Source: Rhipidocladum racemiflorum | Lineage: Eukaryota > Streptophyta > Magnoliopsida > Poales > Poaceae | Reading direction: 5' to 3' | DNA: 64,000 nucleotides | Assembly (NCBI GenBank): GCA_036346355.1 | Contig: CM070572.1 | Span: forward strand, 9,741,001 to 9,805,000 | Translations under genes and position numbers: made by a program | The notes under the pieces: generated by a model | The model's database searches: none | Told to the model about the DNA's origin: nothing | The model's input: the letters and a program-made list of their open reading frames with translations, nothing else | In this document: in pieces, positions 1 through 12,180 of the stretch | Layout of the letters: each line of letters begins with the position of its first letter | How positions within the stretch are numbered: position 1 is the stretch's first letter

Positions 1-303
1 GGCTTAAATGCTAATGCTGAGTTTGGTGTGAATTATAGATCATGGTACTAACTGTGTTGGCAGACTGTGTTAATGTGCTGTTATGACAGGCGATTAGTTT
101 CAAAACTAGTAGGGATGAGTTATGAACTTATGATTGCTGTCTATGCTTGCGTACTTCCCACTCATGTTCGTGTGCTATAGCTGGGAAATAAATTTGCAAA
201 ATAGTGTGGCGAGTTATGTCTTCTCTATAGCAGACAGCTCTCTTATTTTTCTCCTCGCTTTCTGTACTGTAACTAGAGGTTCATGTTGCCTTTCTTTTTT
301 CAG

Positions 304-3300
304 GAAATGTTGCCACGATGGAATCTGTTCCAGATCTTGTGAAGGCAATGTATTTAAACATTGAAAGCTTCCCTTGTGTAAGGCTATTGAATCTGTCTGG
401 TGAAATCGGCTGTTCTAGTGAGTCTCTTGGGTTACTCTTTGTATGCTTAAATTAAGATGGCTGTCATGTTCTATCATCATGAAAAGCTAACCAGCTCTGT
501 GTTGTTAAGTGTAATTGCTTATTGGTATTTCTTTTATGTATTCAGACCCTGGGCACGACAAGATTATTGCACCGGTTGTAAGATTGAAAAACAGCAATGA
601 CCAGTTGGTTCAACCGTCTGCGGTTCTTCTTCCCTTGGATCAGATGCCAGATTTCTTTCTGAGGTACAAGTGATCAAATCGTCTAAGTCTTAACTTTGAT
701 CAATTATAATTGTTTTTTTAAAAGCTTGTGCATGCCAGTGAGTAATGAATGATGTGTCGAAGTTTGTAACGTCTCTTTGCCTTGATGGTAAAACAAAAAT
801 AATCAAGTTGATACATAATAACTGTGTCTGTCTTTTAAAGACATCGCTTTTGAGGTGTTAAGAGATGAGAACAGTTGGTAATTTTGTATGTTACTATGTA
901 GGGTATCCAATGATCCAGAACTTTACCATAAGGTGGCTGGTGTACTGGTTGAGTCAAATGGTGTGCACAGTGATTTACTAGGTCAGTGGCACTGTCTCCC
1001 TATTTTTGCTTGTTTTTTAATATTTTGTTTCCTCATCTCCAAATGAATGTACTCTTTCTGACTGTGTAGAGTTCTCACCGGATAGAAAATTTCCACAAGA
1101 GGCTTTTGCACCATACTCAAATCTCAGCCATGATTGGAATCCCGCAGTAAGTTATGGGGTTGATTAGAATAGAACCACCATATCGATAGTAATCATGCTG
1201 CTTCCCTTCTATGTAAAAGCTGATTTTGTGCTTCAAATATACATCTGTTACCCTGAAAATTTTATCTTGTAGGGATCAGGTGTTATGTGGAACAGATATG
1301 ACTTTCCTGTATTTCTACTATCCGAGGAGAGTACACATACTCTGCAAAAGGTATTCTGCCTGCTTTCATGTATTGTATTTTATTACGGTTTAAAATTATT
1401 TTGGACGAGCTGCAGTTAACACACTTGTAACACTTTACAAAAAGAAGTTACAAACCTAAATAATTGGCCATCACTGGCAATAACAGATTGCGGACAAGAA
1501 CGAGAAGACTAACAATGGATATCAAGCAAATGTAGCAGAATTTGACCTCATTATGCAGGTTTGGGTTTCCTCCTTATCATTCTCTATCAGCACGTTTTTA
1601 CCCCATGACAGGAGTATGTCATTGATGCAACGAATTACATTATCCTAATTGACGCAAACTTCAGACTACAAAAGCTGAAACACATGACTCAGAGTCCTGC
1701 CTCAAAAAACAGTCGTGCTTGCCCTTAGGAGGACACAGGTCAGGACTTTTTTTTTTTCTTGCATGGGTATTTTGCTCTTTATGTTCGCAAAAATATGGAT
1801 ATAGTAAAGTTCCAAGATGTATTCTGGCAATTGCTACCTGTACCAACCTCGTGTTATTGTCTTTAATTTTATTTTTTTGTATCAACTTTTGATCCTCATA
1901 TTTGAAGGGCAGTGTATGGGCTTCGTTACCACCAATCAGCATTGGATCTACAAAGCATCAGAAACCAGTAATAATGGTTGTTGCATCCCAAGACTCTGCA
2001 TCGTTCTTTCGGGACCGTGGTCTGGGTGCCGATTCTCCCATATCTGTAAGTTAGTAATGATTTATGACTTTTATTTGTATTACTTATTTGCATTACATAA
2101 TAATATTCAATTATGCACAGGGATTGATTGCCTTGCTCACCGCTGTTGATGCTCTTTCCCACCTGCGTAATCTAAGCAAGCTCAAGAAACAGGTACCTTA
2201 TTACCACTGGAAATTGCTCCAGTTGTTGCTTCCATGTTATCGCAGGTGTCCTGCAGGTCTTCTCCACCTATTTCTAGTGATATTCATTGTGAGCTTGCAG
2301 CTTCTGATATCTTTACTTGTGTCCTTAGCTACGCATTGGAGTGGTAGATTTAATGTATTTGCCATCTGATTTAGTGTAGATTTGTGGTGATTGGTTCCTA
2401 AACCAACATGTTCTTGTTCCTGATATCATCACATATGTCTTGCAGCTTGTTTTTGCTATTTTCAATGGTGAAGCCTGGGGTTATCTTGGTAGCCGAAAAT
2501 TCTTACAGGAACTAGATGAAGGTGCTGATTCTGTGAATGGAATTAGCAGCTTGATGATTGACCAGGTGAGTGCCAGATGGGATGGCAATTGCATCATCAA
2601 ATTATTATATATTTGTTTTCAAACATACAGAAGTTTTCCTGGGGACAACTTTTTTCTCTGCGCTTGGATCATGACATTGGCCTTCTGCAGAATTTTGGGC
2701 CATGAATGATGATAAATTTACATTTGTGAAATTTACTGTATGACTTTAGTCTCAAGTGATATATCTTTCTGTTTCCTTAACTTATAATGCGTGATTATTT
2801 GAGCACTGGACATGATTCAGGTATTGGAGATAGGTTCTGTTGGCAAGGGCATAAATCAAGGACATCCATTATTTCATGCACATGCTGCAAGGGTAAGGAT
2901 TCTTTGAATCACCACATGGCGCCAATTAGTATATTGCTAGTTATCAATACATTTATGATGATGTTTTAGTACTATACTGTTTTCTGTGTTAAATAACTAT
3001 ACTGTTTTCTTTATTTGATGACATCTTAGGTGGCCAACATTGACCATAGAGATTGTAATTATTTTTTGCTCCTTGTTGTTGACATATTATACAAACTGGT
3101 TTTGTAAATTCCTAGTAGTGCTGTAGTGTTAGGTACTCCGCTCTGTAGAGACTTGGTGGTCGATAAAACTAAATGGTAAGCAGATAATAATTTTTTGTGG
3201 TAGATGACAGTCTGTGGGACATCCCCAAGTACAATTAATTTTTGTCTGTGGTCCTTTTGATGTGTTGTGTGAATAATCTTTTTTGTTAAATTTCTGAGTG

Positions 3301-5032
3301 AACATGTAATCTCAACATGACTTTGTGAAGATATCTTCTTCTGAAGAGTTCTAGCAGTGTAGTTGATTATTTGTTGTTTCTTTCTTGAGTAAATCGCACT
3401 GGGAGTTCAAATAATACCTGTGCATGTATTTGAGATTAAATTTTGTGAATTTGGAGGTTAAAAAACAATATTTATAGACACTGTTCTGTCTTGTTCATAT
3501 TTATCTTCTGCTTTTACAGAATTCATCGATTTCAAAGAAAATGTTAGATGCACTACAAAGTGCCAGTGATTCACTTGGCTCTGATAATGTTAAAGTAAAA
3601 CCAGCAGCTTCGTCAAACCCTGGTGTGCCACCATCTTCATTAATGTCGTTCATGAGAAAGGTAAATCCATAGCCATTGGCTTCTATGGTAGTAAGTTCCA
3701 TGTGCAAATCACTGTCTTAGATACATTTTAAAGTTTTTTTAAACACTTTAGACATCAAGTTTTCCAAGAAATTTTCTCTTTGAAGGCTATTGCGTCATGA
3801 TCTGTTCTCTGTTGACCCATCCATGCAGAATACATCAACTTCTGGAGTTGTGTTGGAGGACTTTGATTCCCAATTTTCCAATAGATTTTATCACAGCTAC
3901 TTGGATAGCCTTGGTGAGTTGACCGTGCACAAATGTGATGATTTGTCTCTTCAAAACCTAGTTGTAAGCCTGTAACGTTTCTTTTTTCTTTTTACTACAG
4001 CAAACATCAATTCTTCATCAGTAGCAGCTGTTGCTGCTTTGGTTGCCAGATCACTGTACATTCTTGCTAGTGCTGATATGCCCATTGATCTCATCACACT
4101 GAACACTATAAAAGTGAATGTTTCATTGGTTGAAGAATTGATGGGATGTCTACTGACTTGTGATCCCGGTCTATCTTGTGGCATTGTGAAGCGTTTCATT
4201 TCTCCAAGCAATTCCTGCCCAAGTCATTATGTTGGTGTTTTTCAGGATCTACCTTCTGGCACGCAGTTTCCTTCATATGCAGATGATACCTCCCGGTTTG
4301 TATGGAACTTCTTGGCTGACAGGACTTCTAGTTTAGCAGGCAATAGAAGCTCTTGTACTGGAAAGTGCAGTGATGAAGGTGAAATATGCGTAGGGGCAGA
4401 AGTGGAGGGTGGAGGTAGATGTGTTGTATCTACAACCAGGTAACTTTTTCTTTTACGGCACACGTCCCTTTTAGAATGTGGAAATCAAATCCTTGCTATA
4501 GGGAGTTTAGTTATGATTAATTAAACGCTTCAAACAAGGATGAACTAAGGCATCTATAATGCAGTTAGTTTTTGTGTATTATACTCAGCTACTACTGAAG
4601 AACAATTCATGGTACCAAGTATTAATCTCATTTTACTTATTTATATTAGTTACCCAACTTGTACTGAACTTGCTTGTCATCCTTATATTTTGGTGACAGG
4701 CTGATTTCATAGTCTCTTTTTTTACTTGGAGGTTTATTGATTGCTATAAACTTTCATCATTTCTTAGGTATGTCCCTGCCTATTCAACCAGGCTGAAGTT
4801 TGAGGACAATGTATGGCATGTTCTTCCAGCAAACTCATCAGACCCTACGAGTGTTGCAGATCCTGTGTGGACCGAAAGCTTCTGGAATACTATAGGCCTG
4901 AGGGTCTATTCAGTGCAAGCCGCCACTTATGATTGGATCGTTCTTCTCGTGGGGGTCAGTATTACTGTAGCATCTTACCTTGCGGTGATCGTTGGCAGGG
5001 CATATATTTTGAAGGTCATAAAGCGTGACTAA
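304..5032 (+). CDS. NCT: Nicastrin (gamma-secretase subunit), 5'-partial, 15 exons
   Basis: Nicastrin is the type I membrane glycoprotein of the gamma-secretase complex (presenilin, APH-1, PEN-2); its lumenal domain gates substrates. Exons read by eye: 304-417, 546-663, 902-981, 1070-1146, 1273-1350, 1487-1558, 1665-1738, 1913-2045, 2121-2192, 2446-2565, 2821-2892, 3520-3660, 3829-3913, 4001-4439, 4768-5032. All junctions are GT-AG and the frame stays open for 645 codons to the stop at 5030-5032, so the gene looks functional. Recognisable parts are the peptidase-like segment with GEAWGYLGSRKFL (the place of the animal GE...DYIGS motif), a Cys-rich stretch near the C-terminus, and one membrane helix (about 23 residues starting at DWIVLLVG) followed by a short basic tail ending KVIKRD. 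Plant nicastrins are somewhat longer, so only the signal-peptide exon(s) lie left of the window; 1-303 is intron. Confidence 0.93.
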
Positions 5033-6153
5033 AGGATTGTTCTTGTTCATTGGCTCCACCGCTCCAGTAATTTTGAGACCCGGGCTGTAAGATCCTACTA
5101 GTTAAAGTTATCTCTCAAATGTGCTTTGGGGATTTTTTTTTTTTTTTTTTGCCAGGAAACATAGCCTGATTGATTGTCTCATACGAATTAAGTTGGCAAA
5201 TCTGCGCCATATTGTAGCACATGGTGGAGAGATGTTCTAAAACTACAAGAAGTCGTGGAGCCTTCCAGCTAATATGACCTTGGATGTAATCCTTCATCAT
5301 TCATCGGATGCAGGCTTCCAGCTAAGGAGCATATTGACCTGGGCTGCTGTAATCTGCACGGACGTTCCTGGTTCGGTAAATAGAATGATAGTGCCTCTAG
5401 GTAGAAACATGCTTCCAGGAAGATGTATTTTTCTGGATATGCTGTGGATGAATACCAGTTCTGCACCACGTATCATCTTTCGGTTTCGGTTGCGCGCGCC
5501 TGTTCCTTGCAACTCCATGGGTATGCCCACTCCGACTACTATGCTTGCCTCTTGATGGACCATGAGATGAGAGATGGTTCACGAGATCAAATCTCTCAGG
5601 TTATCAAGTTATTCTACTGTAATACCCACAAGCAACGCTTGCTTCACCATGTTCAACATGCATTTTGTCCACTAGATATGTCGGTCGGTTCAACCCCGGT
5701 TTGTATTATCTTCTTGCTTTGCACGCGGCCCCTTGAGGGCACGTTTAGAGCTCGAGACTTGTACGTGTATTTCGCAAGAGTTCTAGGGCTTGTTGGTTAC
5801 GCCGAACGGCTCCATTTGTTCGTCTGAGCGTCCCATGGATTCGTCGTCCTTCCTGCGTTGCATGGAGCATACGGCCGAACAAGAGAGGAGACAGATCGGA
5901 GATTCCGCTCTGTTGGTAACTGTGCCAGCTCGGGACAACGAAGCCATCCGCTTCGATACGGCGTGACGTGTTCACAACTAGATTACTCTAATCAGGTTCA
6001 CCGATGAGATTAGCTGCCGTGGAGAATCTTTGTTGGGTGTTTACTGTTAACATTGTTTCTGCTTCACACACGGCAAGGACGTTTCTACTTCCTGCTAAAA
6101 TCAGGCTACCTTTTTTTGGGGGTAAAGGTGTTATCCAGGCACAGAGACTGTAC
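5033..6153. other. Nicastrin 3' UTR and intergenic DNA
   Basis: The first few hundred bases should be nicastrin 3' UTR; they include a run of about 20 T at 5132-5151. I see no conserved protein or RNA gene in the rest. The short open frames here overlap each other on both strands and resemble nothing I know. Confidence 0.5.
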
Positions 6154-6524
6154 CAGGTTCACAATATCGATGAAAATCAGTTAATTTTCAAAATTTCCGA
6201 TTGTACCAGTTCGGCTCAAGAAACGAAACCGGTCGATAAAATAGTTCAATTCAAATTAGCTTTGAGATGTTTTTAAGCAAAACCGAATTTTTTAGACCTT
6301 TTTCTAATTTTTCTTATTTTTTCCCCCAATTTTCGCTGAGTGTGCCGATTTTTTGTGTAAACATGTCGAAAATCAGTAAAAAAAACCGAATTATTTTGCC
6401 GTTGTTTGACCGTCGAGTTCAAAAAAGTTTGTCTTTGAATTTCGTTCATTTTTCTACCAATTTTCGATAAAATTTGCTACCGACATATAGACAATTTTCG
6501 ATATCGGTTTGGTAATGTAAACTG
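6154..6524. repeat. hAT-like MITE, CAGGGTTCA family, copy 1
   Basis: The left end reads CAGGTTCACAATATCG and the right end, reverse-complemented, CAGTTTACATTACC. The 8-bp flanks are GACTGTAC (6146-6153) and TGCTGTAC (6525-6532), 6 of 8 identical. The interior is low-complexity, made of degenerate motifs such as AAAATTTC, CCGAATT and ACCGGTC. It has no coding capacity. Placement rests on the same termini as the copies at 43238, 48403 and 52500, which have perfect duplications. Confidence 0.65.
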
Positions 6525-6646
6525 TGCTGTACCACTACCATTGATAGGTTCGTAGTACTTGGACCTAACACCTATCATATGTCCGGTTTATACCACAATA
6601 GCTATATTATTGCAATTACGTGAATTTTCTTGCAAATGTATCCTAA

Positions 6647-7045
6647 GAGTCTGTTGTCGAGGTTGGCAACTAGCATAAAACAGTTTTTATAATATGGATT
6701 GTAAAAGCTGGATTGTTTAAAAGCTAGAGGTTGAAAAGTTGATGGCTGTTTGGCAACCTAGATTATAGTGGGGGCAGGCTCGGGCGTGAACAAAACAGGG
6801 GGGCTCGGGCGTGAACAATGGGGGGGGGGGGGGGCAATGGTGAGTAATTTTGGCTGAAGTTGGATGGGTATTGTAGTCTTTTGCAAAAAAAAAAAAAAAA
6901 AAAAAAAGCTCCTCCAAAATAGATTGTGGGATTGCTATAATCTGGCCACCAGATTGTTATAATCTATATTGAAAGTTTCCTATTTGTTGACCTTTCAGAT
7001 TTTAAAAACTGCTTTCTATAATCCCCAGCTGAAACAAACAGGCCC
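6647..7045. repeat. Tourist-like MITE (PIF/Harbinger type), decayed
   Basis: The right end is the reverse complement of GGGCCTGTTTGTTTCAG and the left end is a degraded match (GAGTCTGTTGTCGAGG). TAA flanks both ends (6644-6646 and 7046-7048), as expected for PIF/Harbinger insertions. Both subterminal regions end in a similar AARCAGTTTTT. Inside are a G run near 6819-6834 and an A run of about 24 at 6884-6907. Confidence 0.6.
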
Positions 7046-7511
7046 TAAATCACTTTCCCGTTCCATCATCCAAGGTTTCGACAACTAAAAAATCTGAAAT
7101 GACAAGCCTGCGACCCTGCGTACGCCTCTAACAAAGTTGCTTAAGAACATTTAAAAAGCCATACTCTCTTGGTTCACTTTTATAAAACTTATTTTTTTAA
7201 TAATTTTATTTGCAAATATAAAACTTGTATGTAAATTTAATAAATTTTTTCCTTCTGTAGTCCTATTTATTCTCTCTTAATCGTATGTATTTATTTATTA
7301 TTACCTACATAATATATCTTTCATCTCTTAAATAATTAAATCGGAGTATCTAAGTTATCTTTTTTCATATTTTTTTTAATTTTAACGTAATTTTGATCCT
7401 TATAAAAAATTAAAATTCCTCTTATAAAAATAAAAGTACCTTTCTCCCTCATCCGTGATACTCCCCACAGATTCTTATCGAGAAAAAAACCGAGCGAGGA
7501 AGAAAGCCACC

Positions 7512-9981
7512 ATGGAGTCGCTGACTCTTTGGGCCTCACTGTCGACCACCTCGCCGCTGCTTCGCCTCGGCGGCCGGCGACCATCCGCTCCTCTGCCTCC
7601 TCCAGCTCAAACGCCAGCGAGCCGGACCTGTCGGCGCGCGTGAACGGGCTGAAGATGCCGAATCCGTTCGTGATCGGGTCGGGCCCCCCGGGCACCAACT
7701 ACACCGTCATGAACCGCGCCTTCGACGAGGGCTGGGGCGCCGTCATCGCCAAGGCCGTGATTCTCTCGCCCCTCGCAAATTGCCTCTGGATGACTCACTC
7801 ACGTCACGAAGTTGCCATCTTTTGGCTCTGATATGCCGTCGTCAGTGCACACAAGGATAGCATCTATGTGCAGTAGTTCAGAGACTCGTGGTTAGATCTC
7901 TTCGGTGACACCATAGTGAGAGAGTCCGCTTAACGCCATTGCCTCTTGGCCGTGTGATTCCGTTTTTGGTTGGATACGGTTTGGGGGCCAATTCAAGGTA
8001 CTGGAGAACTAGTAGCTCCTACCCTCCTAAATTGATGGGTGGTTTGTGTTTGGTTGAGGGAAATCGAATATTGGGACCGTGGATATGTGTTGATTCCCAT
8101 TGGATTCATTAGGTTGGGGACGGATCTTATGATGGTGCCCGAGTTAGGATTAAGACAGTAATACGGTTGGTTAAAAATTGGATCTTTTGAGTATTATAGG
8201 ATAATTTGTTCCAGCTTGTACGGTTCGTTATTAAGCTTTGCTTCTTTCCGCCAGACGCGTTTTTATGGAATTTGGCAAACCCCTTGCGTCAAAGAATGTC
8301 AATATGCTTTTAGAGCTTTATCTGCATTAGACCTTGCAGTCATCACTTTCACATTGGTGGTACCACTCTACAGTGCACATTAGACCTATGCAGTCACCGC
8401 TTTCACCAATCACTTGCAATGGACTATTCTTTTCATGGTGTAACACTGTGGCTAAGTGTTGGTATGAGTGGCCGGTGTCCTTGGATGCTGGAAAAGTTAT
8501 CAACGTAACCCCTCGCTGTGCCCGGCTCAGGGCTGAAACTAATGGCGCTGTCAAGAGTCCTACCATTGGATGGGAGGATATTGAACTTATCAGTGGTCGG
8601 CCTCTGCCGAACGAGTTCAAGCAGTTGAAGAAAGAGTGTCCTGACAGGATACTTATTGGCTCGATAATGGAGGAGTATCAACAAAGCTGCATGGCATGAG
8701 CTTATTGAACGTGTTGAAGAGAGCGGGGTGGTATACTGGTATTGTTCTCATATGTGTTTTTTGGTGCATTCTTGATCAGAGATATGATATTGGAATCCTA
8801 CTGATCTGTTTTCTTTATTGGGATGCTCTTGAGATCAATTTCTCATGCCCACATGGCATCCCAGAGCGAAAAAATGGGTGCTGCTGTGGGACAAGACTCT
8901 GGCTTGTTAGAGGTGGTTTGTGGTCGGATAAATGAGAAGGCCACCGTGCCTGTTTGGGCAAAGATGACTCCTAACATTACAGATATTACACAGGTTGGTC
9001 AAACATATACATCTATGCAGTACTTAATGGTTAAATATCATCTCTGCTTTATTTGTATTAATAACCCATGAAGTCCTAAATTAGTGTTTACCGCCCCCTT
9101 GTTTTCACTTCCTTTAGTTGTTTTCCACTGATCTAAATAGTTTTGTTCTCTGATCCCACTTTCGTCAATCCTTCAGCAGAAGTTAGCTGTTAGAAAATTA
9201 GCAATGAACTGTTTATGTACTAATTTTTGTTCACTCTTGTGGAATATTTAATCTTTTGCATTGTTATACATATACTCATTTTGTTTTATTCCCTTTCTGT
9301 GTTTTCAAATGATATCAAATAGTGAGTTCTGTCCATGTTCTATTATTGGAATCAGATAACACTTCACAGTTTAATGTTGCTTCCCAGGTACTAACACTCC
9401 ACAGTATCAGGCTTATTATTATTTTGGACATCTCACAAAGCCCTAACACCATAAATTAAACTAATATTTTTTTAAAAAAAATTTGGCCAAGAGCTCTAGC
9501 ATTCACTAAAGAAGAACAACAGCCAAGCTACAAACGCACACCTCTACACACCTCCGCACACACGCACACACGCGCTTGCACTCGGCTCTGTGAGCGTGCG
9601 TCGAGCGAGGCTCGAACGCGGGCGGGTGGGGCCCACAGTTGACGCCCTCGCCAACCGATCTGAGCTCGGCCCTCTTAAACTAATAATTAAAACATGAGTT
9701 GCACATCGATATCTCCATCCCTTTTCCATCCTGAAATAAAGGATTTTTTATCATAAAATAAATGATATTATTTCCATCATGCACCGCAGATGACCATCCA
9801 TGGTGACGGTTATTTTTTTCAAGAATTCCAAGTTTATGGTCAATGTTTTCGTATCTTGCCTTAACATTGTGCAGCCCGCAAGAGTTGCTCTTAAGTCAGA
9901 ATGTGAAGGAGTTTTTTGATATTAACACAATCATGATTGTGATGGGAATTAAAACTTTGCGCCCAAAACCTAGTGTCGAGG
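7512..9981 (+). pseudogene. PYD1: Dihydropyrimidine dehydrogenase (PYD1) pseudogene, 5' part
   Basis: PYD1 is the plastid NADP-dependent dehydrogenase of the first step of uracil and thymine breakdown. Exon 1 (about 7512-7756) encodes SEPDLSARVNGLKMPNPFV and GSGPPGTNYTVM, but the ATG at 7512 is out of frame with that part, so a frameshift lies in the transit-peptide region. Exon 2 (about 8475-8730) has ASKVINVTP-type sequence, lacks about four codons after GRPL and has an extra base near 8679. Exon 3 (about 8822-8993) has ALEINFSCPHG and WAKMTPNITDIT, with a frameshift in the A run at 8869-8875. Exon 4 (about 9875-9981) has PARVALKSECEGV, then a frameshift near 9917. Acceptors before exons 2 and 3 no longer read AG. 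The 3' part resumes at 26724. Several lesions rule out one sequencing error. Confidence 0.88.
9467..9674 (-). mobile_element. tRNA-derived SINE with 11-bp TSD
   Basis: On the - strand the element starts near GAGGGCCGAGCTCAG and has a box-A-like stretch (GAGCTCAGATCGGTTGG) and a box-B-like stretch (GTTCGAGCCTC) about 50 bp apart, the pol III promoter layout of tRNA-derived SINEs. Its 3' end on that strand runs into an AT tail. TTAAACTAATA occurs exactly on both sides (9456-9466 and 9675-9685) as the TSD. It sits in an intron of the PYD1 pseudogene and has no coding capacity. Confidence 0.82.
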
Positions 9982-10768
9982 CGTTAGATGTTGTGGCGAC
10001 CTGCATAATTAACCCAGAGTAATGACAGTAACCCTGTCATTAACTCTGAGGTAATTACGCTGATCTGAGCATATTAGCTAATAAAACATTGAGTGGACCC
10101 GACACTTTATTTGTTAATACGCCGATTTCAGAGTATTGCAACAGAACAATAATTAGAGACTAGAAATAGAAACTTTATTAGATTTTATTAGAAAGATCTG
10201 TTTCCAATTTTTAATTATTAAATATTCTACTAGCACTTGTATATGAGGCAGATTTAGTTTCTGTAGCCTCCAATCCAGGAGACAAGAATGAATTCATGAT
10301 TTAACTCTGCGCAGGTTTGTACCATTTTACCCATAGTGAACCCAATTGCAGTTGAGAATCCTAAATGTTTATCACTAATCCGGTATTAGATCCCCAACCC
10401 TGATAGCCAATGAGTAGTGGTGTCTTCAACTGTTCCCCACCTACTCTAAGCATACAAGTTATACACCGCCTGAAATCGGAGATACTCAACCAAAGACTTT
10501 ACATATATAGCCTGAAGGAATCAACTGCGGCTGATTATCAAAATGTTTCTTTCACTGGGGCTCCGGCATACCCAGTTTCATACTTCTAGTTATCTAATCT
10601 TACGCAATGTAGAGATCATAACAGCGGCATAGGACAATATTTTCTGGTCGTTTCCACACACTATGGTTGATACGAAATATACGGTTCATTGCTCGAGTGT
10701 AGTGGTTTATCCTTATATGTAACCTCTAATGTAGAGGGTCCCTTCGACAGTCCTCCTCACAATGGTAC
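9982..10768. other. Intronic or older inserted DNA left of the Tat element
   Basis: This lies between PYD1 exon 4 and the retrotransposon. From 9990 it reads like transposon DNA (TGTTGTGGCGACC) but I found no second copy or TSD, so no family is assigned. It ends with the TSD base group GGTAC (10764-10768). No gene seen. Confidence 0.4.
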
Positions 10769-11766
10769 TGTCAGCGTTCTAGCTAACAGGCACCTCTGAA
10801 TTGGGTGCTTATGAGGTTCAAACGGGGGGCTTTCGGGGCAATTGCCGGGGAAAGGAAGAAGACGGCAGGTAGTGCCGGAAACTCAGGGGAACAAGGAGGC
10901 GCCAGAGCTTTTTACCCAGGTTCAGGCCCTCATAAGAGTAATAGCCCTAGTCCTGCTTTCTTTTGGTATTGCTTGTGTTCTTGCTGAAGGAAATGAAAGC
11001 CTTACAATCTCTCGAACCCCCTCTCCCATGCACCCTGGCTCCCTTTTATACTAGGGCTGACGGGGACGCATGGGTGGCTTACCCCACCGCCATCATTACA
11101 CCGCATGGGATTATTTATTGCGCACGCGTCGCTCGTTCTTACTCTTCATTAATGATCGCCGCAATGTCACAATCCCGCCTCGGGCCCCCCGTCCACCAAC
11201 GCTTCCCGAATTCGTCGGTAAGGTGTCTTTGCGTGATGTCACGCACTAATGCGTGCCTGGTAAGGCAGCCGCCGTGATCGCATCCAAGACGCCTTGCATT
11301 TAATGCGCACAACTTGCATTAAATGCCCTTGACTCGTGGGAGCGCCCGTGCCACCTTTCCTGGCGACCACCTTCCTGGTCGCCAGGCGTGGCCTGGCCGC
11401 CACGTGTCCCGGGCGACCACCTTCCTGGTCGCTTGAGGCGTGGCCTGCCGCCACGCGTCCGGGCGACCACCTTCCTGGTCGCCAGTGGGCGTATCTTACT
11501 GGCGACCACCTTCTGGTCGCCAGGGCGTGGCCTGGCCGCCACGTGTCCCTGGCGACCACCTTCCTGGTCGCCCAGGGCGTGGCCTGGCCGCCACGCGTCC
11601 TGGCGACCACCTTCCTGGTCGCCAGGGCGTGGCCTGCCGCCACGTGCCCGGCGACCACCTTCCTGGTCGCCAGGGCGTGGCCTAGCCGCCACGTGCCCGG
11701 GTCGACCACACCTGGCGACCTTTTAATCATGCGAAGTGGGGACCCTGGCGCCAAAGTACGCCGACA
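10769..11766 (-). repeat. LTR of the Tat element (its 3' LTR), with hairpin array
   Basis: It matches the copy at 20604-21609 with many substitutions and small indels. At 11362-11700 it contains seven tandem units of 48-51 bp (one shortened to 39), starting at 11362, 11412, 11462, 11501, 11551, 11602 and 11650. A full unit holds two stem-loops: GGCGACCA / TGGTCGCC around a 6-nt loop, then CGTGGC / GCCACG around CTGGCC. Confidence 0.9.
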
Positions 11767-12059
11767 AGAGCCCGGTCCACCCAGAGCGCTTTTTGACCTA
11801 CCAACTTCCTTTTTCTCTCTTTTGAATACTAATCGGAGAACCGCTCGGCCTCCGTGGGGCCATTAATTAGCCCACTCGCCCCGCGACCTTCGGGAGACTT
11901 TACGGCTTCTTAGGTTCTCGGCGGTTTGCGCCCGTCATTCCCGCCTGCAACCCCGCCACGATCCTTGGGACACGCCTTCTTAATCTGGCTTTTGAACTTC
12001 CTCTCTTTTCCCGAACCGCCGCGTCCTTTTGGTTCTCCGTGGTGGCTTTCCTCAGACCT

Positions 12060-12066
12060 TATAAAA
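12060..12066 (+). promoter_or_regulatory. TATA box of the antisense gene
   Basis: TATAAAA in a GC-rich setting, followed after about 25 bp by pyrimidine-rich CTCCTTCCTCTAAC, the usual look of a plant core promoter and start region. The antisense reading frame begins about 120 bp downstream at 12181. It is inferred from sequence only. Confidence 0.5.
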
Positions 12067-12180
12067 GGCGGCCAGGGGGAACTCCTCCTTCCTCTAACTC
12101 TCCTCACTGCCTCTCTTCCTGGCTCTAGAGCTTACTTCTCCTTAGTCTTTGCCGACGGACTTCGACATTCTTCCGCACCG

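Noticed and set aside
5132..5151. T run in the nicastrin 3' UTR as a retroposed poly(A) tail on the - strand
   Set aside because: No TSD and no recognisable source gene beside it.
11362..11700. Palindromic direct repeats at regular ~50-bp spacing look like a CRISPR array
   Set aside because: They lie inside both LTRs of a plant retrotransposon, spacers are similar to each other, and the genome is eukaryotic.
11239..11866. Several long overlapping open frames on both strands
   Set aside because: They are produced by the GC-rich LTR repeat units; no domain and no conservation beyond the DNA repeat.
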